A DNA stretch of 64,000 nucleotides from Clostridium ljungdahlii (GTDB lineage: Bacteria > Bacillota > Clostridia > Clostridiales > Clostridiaceae): assembly GCF_001636845.1 (NCBI RefSeq), contig NZ_LITT01000062.1, forward strand, positions 124,001 through 188,000, in the 5' to 3' direction. The notes under the pieces were generated by a model, which worked only from the letters and a program-made list of their open reading frames with translations, was not told the origin of the DNA and ran no database searches. The position numbers and the translations under genes are program-made. Shown piece after piece: positions 26,423-34,890 of this stretch (its first letter is position 1; each line of letters starts with the position of its first letter).

Positions 26423-28159
26423 TTATTGAAGCTGTTTTATATCCGGTTTTGTGGGGTCTGTATAAATGGTTTGGTTAGTATAATATATTACCATTCCCGG
26501 TTTGGCACCATTTGGTTTATGGACATTTTTAATTTCTGTATAATCTACGGCTACTTTGGAGGAATTTTTAGCTTTACTGTAATATGCCGCAAGATTTGCA
26601 GCTTCTTCCAAAGTTTTATCTGGAATTTTGCCAAAATTTTTTATTATTACGTGAGATCCAGGAATCTCTTTAGTATGAAGCCATATATCTCTTTTGTCTC
26701 CAAATTTAAGGGTAAGATAATCATTTTGAAGATTATTTTTACCTACATATATCTCTATTCCATCACTGGATATAAATTTCATTGGCTTGGAGTCTCTACT
26801 CTTCTTTTTAGTATTTGATTTTTTAAATTTTATATACCCGCTTTCCATAAGTTCTCTTTTTATTTCTTCAATATCATCGTAGTTTTCACAATTTTTTATG
26901 TTGGTCATTACAGAAGTTAAATATTCCATTTCCTCTTTTGCTATTTTTAATTGTTCATTTGCAGCTTGTTCTGTTTTCTTTAATTTGTTGTATTTTTTAA
27001 AATAACGTTGTATATTTTCGGAAGGAGTTTTATTTTTATCAAGTTTTATATCTAAATACTCCATTTTTTCACTATAGTAATTTTGGATTTTTATATGGCT
27101 GTCACCCTTTTTTATATTGTAGATCTGTGAAGTTAAGAGTTCACCATATATTCTAAAAATATCTTTATTTTTAGCTTCTTTAATGCTATCTATTAGAATT
27201 TTTATTTTCTTAGTGCATCTTTCTAAGTTTATATTTATAAGTTTAGAAAGGTCAGAACTTTTGTTGCTTAACCTATCACATTTGTCCTTTTCATAGTAAA
27301 ATTCTTCTATTAATTGGGAAGGTGTAGCATAGCATTTTTCTTTGCATTTATTCAAATAAGTTAATTTATAACAGTAGAAATCTTTTATTTTTTCATTTTC
27401 TATATAGGATGCAAAGTAAAAATTATCATTTGTCACTTCATCAAAGATTTTCTTGCAAAAGTCGTATAGAAAGTCTAAATTGTTATTTTCTGAAAAATCT
27501 TTTCTACTATTTAATTTGTAGAACAATTCCTTTGAAAAAGAACTGCTTATACCAGTAAACACTTTTGAAAAAAAACTTTTATCAATTTTTGTTGAGGTAG
27601 TTGTTAAAAACTTTTTAAAATCCTCTTTTGTAAAGGAAAGGGGATTTAGTTTATTTGAAGTTGGTGGAAATACGTATTTTATTCCGGGAAATAGAGATCT
27701 CACGGTGTTTATTTCAGGTGTTATATGTTTTATACTATCCATGATCAAGTTATCTCTTTTTCGTACTAAAGTTATATTACTGTGCCTTCCCATTATTTCT
27801 ATTACCAATGTATATATGCTGTTAAAACCCAGTTCATCTGAGCTTTCGAAATCTAAAAAAACAATTCTATCTGTATCCAATTGTCTTATGGCAACTAATT
27901 TTGATGGGCTTAGGTGCTTTCTTAAAACCATGCAAAACATAGGGGGTTGAAGTGGATTTTGTTTGCTTTTAACTGTAATATGCATTTTAGGATATACTGG
28001 ACTTGCACTTAATAAAAGCTTATAATTTTTTCTTCCACTTTTAATGCTTAATACTATTTCATCCTTTTCAGGTTGATTTATTTTTTCAACTTTTCCTCCT
28101 AGTATTTTTTCTTTCAATTCTTTTAAAATGCTGTGTATGAAAATACCGTCTAAAGCCAT
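26423..28159 (-). CDS. rqcH: Ribosome quality control protein RqcH (NFACT family)
   Basis: A 578-residue homologue of Rqc2/NEMF, often labelled fibronectin-binding protein. It binds obstructed 50S subunits and adds C-terminal alanine tails to stalled chains. Order: NFACT-N (ALDGIFIHSILKELK onward, residues 1-170), helix-hairpin region, a coiled coil around 290-420, and the NFACT-R domain (RDIWLHTKEIPGSHVIIKN near residue 500). An upstream in-frame ATG (28168) lies inside the GAGAGGATG ribosome binding site, so 28159 is the better start. It is transcribed alone, divergently from dapF. Confidence 0.94.
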   Translation of the reverse strand: MALDGIFIHSILKELKEKILGGKVEKINQPEKDEIVLSIKSGRKNYKLLLSASPVYPKMHITVKSKQNPLQPPMFCMVLRKHLSPSKLVAIRQLDTDRIVFLDFESSDELGFNSIYTLVIEIMGRHSNITLVRKRDNLIMDSIKHITPEINTVRSLFPGIKYVFPPTSNKLNPLSFTKEDFKKFLTTTSTKIDKSFFSKVFTGISSSFSKELFYKLNSRKDFSENNNLDFLYDFCKKIFDEVTNDNFYFASYIENEKIKDFYCYKLTYLNKCKEKCYATPSQLIEEFYYEKDKCDRLSNKSSDLSKLININLERCTKKIKILIDSIKEAKNKDIFRIYGELLTSQIYNIKKGDSHIKIQNYYSEKMEYLDIKLDKNKTPSENIQRYFKKYNKLKKTEQAANEQLKIAKEEMEYLTSVMTNIKNCENYDDIEEIKRELMESGYIKFKKSNTKKKSRDSKPMKFISSDGIEIYVGKNNLQNDYLTLKFGDKRDIWLHTKEIPGSHVIIKNFGKIPDKTLEEAANLAAYYSKAKNSSKVAVDYTEIKNVHKPNGAKPGMVIYYTNQTIYTDPTKPDIKQLQ

Positions 28160-28313
28160 ATTGTTCATCCTCTCGTAAGTTATGTATTTAATAAATTATA
28201 TCATCTAGAATTTTTAAAATAAAGTTGTAAAAATCTTATTGATAAAAGATTATTACAGTAGTAAACTTAATTTGAAATATACAGCATCTTTATGGAAGGG
28301 TGAAAATTTTAAT

Positions 28314-29135
28314 ATGAAATTTACTAAAATGCAAGGTACTGGAAATGATTTCGTAGTAATAGATGACAGAGATAATAGATTTTTAGGGAAAGAAAAAGAA
28401 CTTGGATTAAAGCTTTGTAATAGACATTTTGGAATAGGCGGAGATGGAATATTGATAGTTCGCCAGAGTGAAATTGCACAGATTAAAATGGTAATAATAA
28501 ACTCAGATGGTTCTTATGCATCTATGTGTGGAAATGGAATAAGATGTTTTGCAAAATACGTATGGGAAGAAAATTTAGTAAAAGAGTCTCCTATAAAGAT
28601 AGAAACGGGAGATGGTATAAAGGAAGCATTTTTGAATATGGAAAATGGTAAAGTGAAGGAAGTCACTATTGATATGGGAACACCTTCTTTTGATCCAAAA
28701 AAAATTCCTGTTAGCTCCTGTGATGAAGTTGTAAAAAAGGAATTAAAAATTAATGAAAAAACTTATAGTATTACTTCAATGCTTATGGGAGTACCTCATA
28801 CAGTTATATTTGGTGATCTTGAAAAGTATGACGTGAAAGAAGGAAAAGCTATTGAAAAATATTCTATTTTCCCTGAAGGAACTAATGTAAACTTTTGTGA
28901 AGTTTTAAATAAGGATGAAATTAAAATAAAAACTTGGGAAAGAGGAGCAGGGCCTACTTTAGCCTGTGGTACGGGAACTTGTGCCTGTGCTGTAGCTTCA
29001 AATAAGCTTGGGTTTACAGAGGGAAAAGTTAAAGCTTACGTTCCAGGAGGAATTCTTTTTATAGAAGTGAAAGACAGCAAAGTTTTTATGACAGGTCCTG
29101 TAGAAGTTTCGTTTAAAGGGGAATATGATATTTAA
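28314..29135 (+). CDS. dapF: Diaminopimelate epimerase
   Basis: A 273-residue cofactor-free epimerase that converts L,L- to meso-diaminopimelate for lysine and peptidoglycan synthesis. The two catalytic cysteines are in MCGNGIRC (C72) and LACGTGTCAC (C218), and the N-terminal MKFTKMQGTGNDFVVID is typical. I chose ATG 28314, after GGAAGGGTG, over a longer frame from 28239 whose extra residues do not resemble the family. Its product feeds MurE in this window. The stop overlaps the next start (TAATG), so the lipoprotein gene is coupled to it. Confidence 0.96.
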   Translation: MKFTKMQGTGNDFVVIDDRDNRFLGKEKELGLKLCNRHFGIGGDGILIVRQSEIAQIKMVIINSDGSYASMCGNGIRCFAKYVWEENLVKESPIKIETGDGIKEAFLNMENGKVKEVTIDMGTPSFDPKKIPVSSCDEVVKKELKINEKTYSITSMLMGVPHTVIFGDLEKYDVKEGKAIEKYSIFPEGTNVNFCEVLNKDEIKIKTWERGAGPTLACGTGTCACAVASNKLGFTEGKVKAYVPGGILFIEVKDSKVFMTGPVEVSFKGEYDI

Positions 29136-30214
29136 TGAAAAACTTTAGAATGATAATTTTTTTTGTTTTCATGTCTTTTACATTTCTCATATTAAGTAGC
29201 TGTACACCTAGAGATGTAAACAAAGGTAAAAGTGGAGCAAATATTCATTATTCTAATGTTATAGCGGTTGAAGCTAAAGAAACTGATACGAAGATATTTA
29301 ATGTAGGTAATTATAAGTTATCTCAAAACTTAACTAATAGCAATATAAATAATATAGAGGAAATGCTATATGACACAAAGAAGACCATTTTTATTTATTT
29401 AAACAAGGAAAAATATTCTAATAAAAATAAAATAGATATAGTTGCTAAGGATTCTGTGGATGAAGTTAAAAATTTTTATAATGCACGAAATATAAAGATG
29501 AATTCTACAGGGGATAAGATTGCCTTTAGGATTTTTAAAAGCAGTTCGGTATATAGTGCTGAGGGAATGAAAGTATACGATATAAAAAATAAAAAATATT
29601 TGGATATTAAATCGAAGGTTCTAGTCTCTGGAGATTTATATGAGTGGCTGGACGATCATAGAATAATTTATTATGGAAGCATAGAAGGAAAAGCAAATTC
29701 TAATAGATTATATATATATGATTTTAATACAGACAGAGAACAAATATATTTAAATGACACTAAAGGGTACTGTATACATTTTATTCCTCTAGGAAATGAT
29801 ATATTGTTTTTATCGAGAAATTACAATAAGTTGTATTTATATTTTTACAATAATGAAAGTAAACAGTTTACACTTTTAAGTGATGGATTTACAGAAATAT
29901 ATAGTTCAGTATCAGATAAAAAGAGAAAAAGTGTATTTTTTATTGGAAATCAAAACGACAATAACACTGCACTTTATGAATTTAAAGAAGAAAGTGGTAA
30001 AGTAAACAGGATTACCTATGACTTTCCAGAAACTTTTGGCATTTCTTCAGGAATAGCTGAAGATGAAAGTGGTAATGTGTATTTTACAGGTATAGGAAAG
30101 GGAGGCCAGCAGGATAATGTGGATGTATTTATGTATAATGCAGATGAAAAATCTATAAATGTTATATCTGATCATGCTGGCAAGTATAGAATTTATAAAA
30201 ATAATGAAATGTAA
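29135..30214 (+). CDS. Predicted lipoprotein with beta-propeller-like repeats
   Basis: A 359-residue secreted lipoprotein. The signal peptide (residues 1-24) ends in the lipobox LSSC, so it would be processed by LspA and anchored outside the membrane. The rest has repeated beta-rich units with blade-like stretches (GDKIAFRIFK, EWLDDHRIIYYGS, KSVFFIGNQND, GNVYFTG), similar in style to TolB/WD40-like propellers. I do not recognise a named family. It overlaps dapF by one base, suggesting coupled translation. It ends at a terminator that marks the left edge of the accessory island. Confidence 0.75.
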   Translation: MKNFRMIIFFVFMSFTFLILSSCTPRDVNKGKSGANIHYSNVIAVEAKETDTKIFNVGNYKLSQNLTNSNINNIEEMLYDTKKTIFIYLNKEKYSNKNKIDIVAKDSVDEVKNFYNARNIKMNSTGDKIAFRIFKSSSVYSAEGMKVYDIKNKKYLDIKSKVLVSGDLYEWLDDHRIIYYGSIEGKANSNRLYIYDFNTDREQIYLNDTKGYCIHFIPLGNDILFLSRNYNKLYLYFYNNESKQFTLLSDGFTEIYSSVSDKKRKSVFFIGNQNDNNTALYEFKEESGKVNRITYDFPETFGISSGIAEDESGNVYFTGIGKGGQQDNVDVFMYNADEKSINVISDHAGKYRIYKNNEM

Positions 30215-30215
30215 G

Positions 30216-30260
30216 ATACTATGAAAATTACAGTTAAAGTAGTTTTTATAGTATTTTTTT
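30216..30260 (+). terminator. Terminator after the dapF-lipoprotein unit
   Basis: ATACTATGAAAA and TTTTTATAGTAT form a stem with a 16-base loop, followed by TTTTTT. The broken recombinase gene on the other strand ends inside it. Confidence 0.75.
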
Positions 30261-30841
30261 ATATATAAGTTTTACAAAGTCTAAATCTTCTTTTATAGGA
30301 GAGAGCTTATGCATGGATTTTTGTTTCATTTCAGCGTCATAGTAAATCACCTTTTCTGATTTAAATACCATAGGAGGAGGTCCACCTAGCCAACGGCTTG
30401 TTTTTGCCAATTCAATCATATTATCACGTACACGTTCAGCGGTGGTTTCACGCTCTAATTGTGCGAATACAGAGGCTATATATACATAGCCTTACCCATA
30501 GGAGTACTTGTGTCAAATTGTTCCTTTATGCTTATAAAAGATATATCATGCTGCTGTAGTAGTTCAAGGGTGCTAGAAAAGTCAGCAACATTTCTACTTA
30601 CACGGTCAAGTCTATAACATACTAAAGCATCAAATTTCTCATTCTTTGCATCTTTTATCATTTGCTGAAACTGAGGCCTGTCTACATTTCCACCACTAAA
30701 GCCTTCGTCTTCATAAATTATAAACTCAATTTCTTCATCAAAATTTTTATTGCAATATTCTTTACACATTTCAATCTGATTTTCTATAGATTCACCTTTA
30801 GCGGTGAATTTTGACTTCCTGCTATATATTGCTGCTCTCAT
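30246..30841 (-). pseudogene. Large serine recombinase remnant (frameshifted and truncated)
   Basis: The first frame (30476-30841, 121 codons) encodes the catalytic resolvase domain: AAIYSRKS with the nucleophilic serine, ENQIEMCKEYC, GFSGG, DRPQFQQMI and CYRLDRVSRNVADF. At TATATATAG the frame breaks after GKAM. Reading on in another frame gives YIASVFAQLERETTAERVRDNM and SRWLGGPPP, the normal continuation of large serine integrases. A two-base gain in the TA run explains the shift. The second frame stops after FVKLIYKK at the dapF-unit terminator, so the remaining several hundred residues, including most DNA-binding parts, are lost. It is likely the relic of the element that built this island. 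Confidence 0.88.
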
Positions 30842-30884
30842 TAGTAAATACCCCCAATATTAGTATTTAATAAGTTAATTCTAG

Positions 30885-30898
30885 CAAACACATGTTTG
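30885..30898 (-). promoter_or_regulatory. LexA/SOS-box-like operator before the recombinase
   Basis: CAAACACATGTTTG differs at one position from the Bacillus LexA (DinR) consensus CGAACRNRYGTTYG and is almost palindromic. It lies 44-57 bases upstream of the recombinase start, where a repressor site would sit. DNA-damage control of a mobile-element recombinase would make biological sense, but it is inferred from this single match. Confidence 0.5.
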
Positions 30899-30987
30899 TA
30901 TGTCAAAATTGATTGTATTGAGAAATTCTATATAAAATATTACCTTTTATGTAAAACAATATATCTTAAGAAAGATATTTATATTTA

Positions 30988-32082
30988 TTAGTTTTTATCA
31001 TCATTCTTTTTGTATTTTTCCAAAAGTTGTTTAAATTTAGGTTCATCAAGTACTTTTTTATAGATATCATTTTGATAAATTACATTTAAAGGTAATCCAT
31101 TTTCGAATGATTTTTCCACATTTCTATAAAAATCTTCTTTATCATTTTTATCTAAGGCAATTTCTGCAGCAGTAGCTAAGTTATAAGGGTCATTATTATC
31201 TATATTTAAAGCAACTGCAATTTCTTTAGATGCTAAATCTAACTTCCCTACTTTTCTATATAAATCTGCTTTATTATTAATAGTTATAAAATGATTAGGA
31301 TTAACATTAAGAGCGCTATTATAATCATTTAATGCTAAATCATATTTTCCAAGTCGTTCATATAAGCGGCCACGATTACATAATGTAGAAGAGTTATTAG
31401 GATTGAGTTTAATGGCTTCATTATACTTTTCTAATGCTAAAGTATAGTTTTTATCATTATATAATTTAAGGGCTTCACTTTCCAGACTATAACTTTTTGC
31501 AATATTTTCAGATTCCTTAGCTTCTTTAGCAGATTGTGCTGCATTATTTAATAGTTTAGTAACATCATCTTTTAATGAGTTCAAATTTTTTCCTAAATTC
31601 TCAAAAGAATTATTGCTTAGAGATACTCTTTCATCTAAATTAGTATTGATTTCATTGATTTTTAAGTCTAAGGATTTTTCTATATCATAAATTTTAGCTT
31701 TCATTTCATTAAATCGCTCCTTTTCTTTTTTGTTTGACATTATTGGAAAAGCAATAGTACCGACTGCTGCTAATAAAGTTATTACTGCAGATATTGCAGC
31801 TATTATGATAGTTAAATTTCTTATACAAGCATCTGTAGACTTTAAAATACTTTCATTCTGTTCTTTATAAGATTCAACAAGTTTATCTCTGCTAATTTTA
31901 TTTAAATCATTTCTTAAAGAGTTATTTTCTTTTTCTAAGTTTTCAATTTTAAGATTTAGGGTATTTATATTTACGTTATCGGAAGATGATGCTAAAACAA
32001 CGGTAGTTTGTATAGACAAAAACATAAAAGTAATTAATAAGAATTTAAACATAGACTTTTTTAATGTAAATTTAGTGTGCAT
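30988..32082 (-). CDS. Membrane-anchored TPR protein of unknown function
   Basis: A 364-residue protein starting at ATG 32082 after AAAGGAG; the longer frame from 32151 lacks a ribosome binding site. An N-terminal signal-like helix (FKFLLITFMFLSIQTTVVLA) is followed by a coiled coil, a second membrane helix (LTIIIAAISAVITLLAAVGTI), more coiled coil, and at least three TPR units (about residues 200-310, for example ALEKYNEAIKLNPNNSSTLCNRGRLYERLGKYDLALNDY). The C-terminus is highly charged. It is divergently transcribed from the DUF4062 gene across a roughly 190-base gap and may be a partner of that cassette. No enzymatic motif is visible. Confidence 0.7.
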   Translation of the reverse strand: MHTKFTLKKSMFKFLLITFMFLSIQTTVVLASSSDNVNINTLNLKIENLEKENNSLRNDLNKISRDKLVESYKEQNESILKSTDACIRNLTIIIAAISAVITLLAAVGTIAFPIMSNKKEKERFNEMKAKIYDIEKSLDLKINEINTNLDERVSLSNNSFENLGKNLNSLKDDVTKLLNNAAQSAKEAKESENIAKSYSLESEALKLYNDKNYTLALEKYNEAIKLNPNNSSTLCNRGRLYERLGKYDLALNDYNSALNVNPNHFITINNKADLYRKVGKLDLASKEIAVALNIDNNDPYNLATAAEIALDKNDKEDFYRNVEKSFENGLPLNVIYQNDIYKKVLDEPKFKQLLEKYKKNDDKN

Positions 32083-32270
32083 TTTAAGAAACTCCTTTAT
32101 GTAATATGTAGTATAAAAATAGTTTCTACATAAATTTTCTAATTCCTTCAAAATTATTAAAGAATATCACATATGGTAATATATGTAGCATTATAAGTAA
32201 AAATGTGGTAAAATATTATTATAGATTGATGTATAGTTAGATAAAATTAATTGTTAAATTGGGGGTAAAC

Positions 32271-32966
32271 ATGGATAAAATTAAAATTATGCTTAGCTCA
32301 ACTGTGTCAGATCTTGAAGGGGAAAGAGATGCAGTAAAAAGTGCATTTAATGATATTAAATTTGTTGATTTAATAGGAGTAGAGCCAGTAAATACGGCTT
32401 CAATTGCAAATAATGGAAGATGCCTGACTATAGGAATGGCAAAAAATTGCGATCTTTACTTATTAATACTTGGACAACAATTTGGATATGAGTTACCAAA
32501 TGGTCAATCAGCTACAGAAATTGAATTTGATGCAGCATTTAGAAGTGATCCAACAAAGATATTAGTTTTTAAAAAAGATTTTAATCCCTCAACACAAATT
32601 GATTCACGTCAACAAAAGTTTATTGATCGAGTTTGTAATTATTATAGTGGGTATTGGATAAGTAATTTCAAATATTCACATCAATTAAAGGAATTAGTGG
32701 AAAATTCGTTTATGATTTGGTTAAAAAAGAGAGCTAGTATTGGAGATAACTTAGATTATCTTGATCATTTTATTAGAATCGCAAAACAAATGAAACCAGA
32801 ACCTAATGCAATAGTATATTATAAGTTAACTAGTGACGTTGTAGAGTTAGAGTACATTTTTTGGAGAGTAAGTCATACAATACAGTTTGACAGACAGAAA
32901 ATATATAAAGATTTTTGGGAATGTATAAGTCAATTACAAGAACAGTTTGATAGATGGCTTGTTTGA
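32271..32966 (+). CDS. DUF4062 domain protein, first gene of a three-gene cassette
   Basis: A 231-residue protein beginning at ATG 32271 after GGGGGT. Residues 4-110 match the DUF4062 pattern: IKIMLSSTVSDLEGERDAV, then IGMAKNCDLYLLILGQQFGYEL and SATEIEFDAAF. This domain is usually fused to NTPases of STAND type, where it is regarded as a signalling or effector module with a Rossmann/TIR-like fold. Here it stands alone with a C-terminal helical part of about 80 unrecognised residues. The stop TGA overlaps the next gene's ribosome binding site region, indicating tight co-expression with the UPRT-like and RES genes. Confidence 0.8.
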   Translation: MDKIKIMLSSTVSDLEGERDAVKSAFNDIKFVDLIGVEPVNTASIANNGRCLTIGMAKNCDLYLLILGQQFGYELPNGQSATEIEFDAAFRSDPTKILVFKKDFNPSTQIDSRQQKFIDRVCNYYSGYWISNFKYSHQLKELVENSFMIWLKKRASIGDNLDYLDHFIRIAKQMKPEPNAIVYYKLTSDVVELEYIFWRVSHTIQFDRQKIYKDFWECISQLQEQFDRWLV

Positions 32967-32981
32967 TAGGAGTTGTATATA

Positions 32982-33626
32982 ATGTATAAAATAGATAGTT
33001 CATTTGTGAAGATATTGCAGACTAAAGTCCGTAATAAAAAAACCACGCCTAAAGATTTACAAAATGCTCTTTTAAAACTTGGGGAATATGTGGCGTCAGA
33101 AATAATTGGGCGTGAATTTGTTAAATCAGAAATTGTAACTACACCTCTTGATGAAGAATATCAAGGAATAGTTATGTTAAAATCTAAAATTATGGTTATA
33201 AGTACTAAGGATGATTATAATTATTTTGCTGAGGGTATTTCAAATAACATGCCTGGTTGCATAAGAGGATATATGGATTTTGGAGGAGCAAGAGGTAGAA
33301 TGGCATTAAATAGTGAGATTAGGTCGATGTGTTTGTCTGAAACAAAAAAAGGTGAAATGATAAATACTGTTATTGTCGCAAAATCGGTACTAGCTACTGG
33401 TTGTACAGCTATTACTCTTCTGAAGAAAGCTATTGAAATGTATGATCCAATTAATATTATAGTGGCTTCTATTTTTTATTCACAACAGGGAATTTTAGAT
33501 TTACAAAATAATGAACATAGATGTAAGATTTATGTATGTGGAGATCCAGATTCTTTAAATAATGATGGAATGTTAGTTCCTGGTGTAGGTAATTTAGATA
33601 ATAGAGTTAAAACAATTAGTATTTAA
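32982..33626 (+). CDS. Uracil phosphoribosyltransferase-like protein with altered active site
   Basis: A 214-residue protein starting at ATG 32982, nine bases after AGGAG. Its C-terminal half follows the uracil phosphoribosyltransferase fold. VIVAKSVLATGCTAIT (131-145) occupies the place of the PRPP loop VDPMLATGGS. IFYSQQGILDLQ resembles the base-binding region, and VPGVGNLDNRV (199-209) replaces PGLGDAGDR. The acidic residue before the loop is lysine and the terminal GDAGDR aspartates are asparagine, so ordinary UPRT activity is doubtful. It may sense nucleotides or modify another substrate. It is the middle gene of the cassette. Confidence 0.72.
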   Translation: MYKIDSSFVKILQTKVRNKKTTPKDLQNALLKLGEYVASEIIGREFVKSEIVTTPLDEEYQGIVMLKSKIMVISTKDDYNYFAEGISNNMPGCIRGYMDFGGARGRMALNSEIRSMCLSETKKGEMINTVIVAKSVLATGCTAITLLKKAIEMYDPINIIVASIFYSQQGILDLQNNEHRCKIYVCGDPDSLNNDGMLVPGVGNLDNRVKTISI

Positions 33627-33704
33627 GTATATTATAAACATATGATAAATAGTATGTCTATATATAAATTTATATAATACCTATTAATGTAAAGGAGAGA
33701 TTTT

Positions 33705-34658
33705 GTGGACCCTGTATTATTATTTGAATGTACCAGAGAGAGAGAAATTTACGATGTATGGAAAAATTTTTGTAATGAACTAATGCATATAAACAGATTT
33801 TTTATAAATTTTCAGTCTAAAAATATTCAAATGAATATTTATTTTAATTTAATATTTGAAGCTATTGATTATATGATTAATAGTTGTGAATATTATGTGG
33901 ATAGTAGTAATACCTTATATAGAGCTAGATTATTTGACTATGAAAAGGAACATTACAAAAAAGAAGATGAAGCAATAGGTAATATTATTGATAGGATTAT
34001 CGCTTACTTTGTAAAAGCAAGTGAAGAAGATAGAGCAAGTGAAGAAAATGTTAAATATTATAAGCAGGTTATTGAGAAAATGAAAGAAGGAAAAAGTATT
34101 ATTCACCTTGTTGATACAGAGTATAAATTCGTTAAGATGGTAAATGAAATTATGGGATTTCATCCTAATGATATGAAAGCACCTCCTTATAGCAAGACAA
34201 AACAAGGTAGGATTAATCCTGAAGGAATATCATATCTTTATACATGTGATTGCCCTCAAACTTGTATTGCTGAAATAAAACCATATATTAATTCTCATGT
34301 TAGTATCATTAATATTAAGCCTAAACAACAATTAAAAATATTTAGTGTTGATTCTGAAGATTATAAAACAGTTGGACTTGATAATAATATATTTATAGAT
34401 TTTCTGAAAACTAAGTTTATGGAACCGTATAGACTAGAAGATAGCTTAGAGTATATACCTACTCAGTTTATTGCTGAATATGTTAAAAATAAAGAATGTG
34501 ATGGGATAAAACATCCAAGTTCTGTATCGGATGATGGAAATAATGTAATAATATTTGATGAAAATAAAGTAGAATTTGCTAAAAATACAAATTTATATTG
34601 TATTAATAAAATAACATATGAAACAACTAAAGTAGAGTCCAATATATCTAGGTTGTAA
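33705..34658 (+). CDS. RES-domain protein (NAD-cleaving toxin family)
   Basis: A 317-residue protein with GTG start eight bases after AAAGGAGAG. The N-terminal part of about 70 residues is helical, like N-terminal domains found before RES. The RES domain then shows LYRAR (71-75), GRINPEGISYLY (168-179), TCIAEIKPY with E190, YIPTQFIAEYVKN and HPSSVSDDG with S272/S273, the arginine-glutamate-serine set that names the family. Characterised members degrade NAD+ and halt growth, usually paired with an Xre/DUF2384 antitoxin. No such antitoxin is here; instead the DUF4062 and UPRT-like genes precede it. Activity is inferred from family. Confidence 0.85.
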   Translation: MDPVLLFECTREREIYDVWKNFCNELMHINRFFINFQSKNIQMNIYFNLIFEAIDYMINSCEYYVDSSNTLYRARLFDYEKEHYKKEDEAIGNIIDRIIAYFVKASEEDRASEENVKYYKQVIEKMKEGKSIIHLVDTEYKFVKMVNEIMGFHPNDMKAPPYSKTKQGRINPEGISYLYTCDCPQTCIAEIKPYINSHVSIINIKPKQQLKIFSVDSEDYKTVGLDNNIFIDFLKTKFMEPYRLEDSLEYIPTQFIAEYVKNKECDGIKHPSSVSDDGNNVIIFDENKVEFAKNTNLYCINKITYETTKVESNISRL

Positions 34659-34890
34659 AAAAATCTTTAAAATGAGACTATGAAAAAAGTCTGTAAAATA
34701 TAGCTTTCTATAATAAACTCAAAATATTATGGAGGCTATTTTATTATGAGGAAATATAATTAATATGTATGAGGCAAGAATTGAATAAACTAAAATAGCG
34801 TGTGAAAAATATGATTTTATAAAGGTATCCTTGATATGTTTATAATTGGCTATTTTTTATAAGAAGTTATGTGCAGGGAGAAATGTAATA

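Noticed and set aside
34690-34860. Tiny reading frames with GGAGG-like sites downstream of the RES gene
   Set aside because: They stop after five to seven codons (MRKYN, MYEARIE), so they are at most debris.
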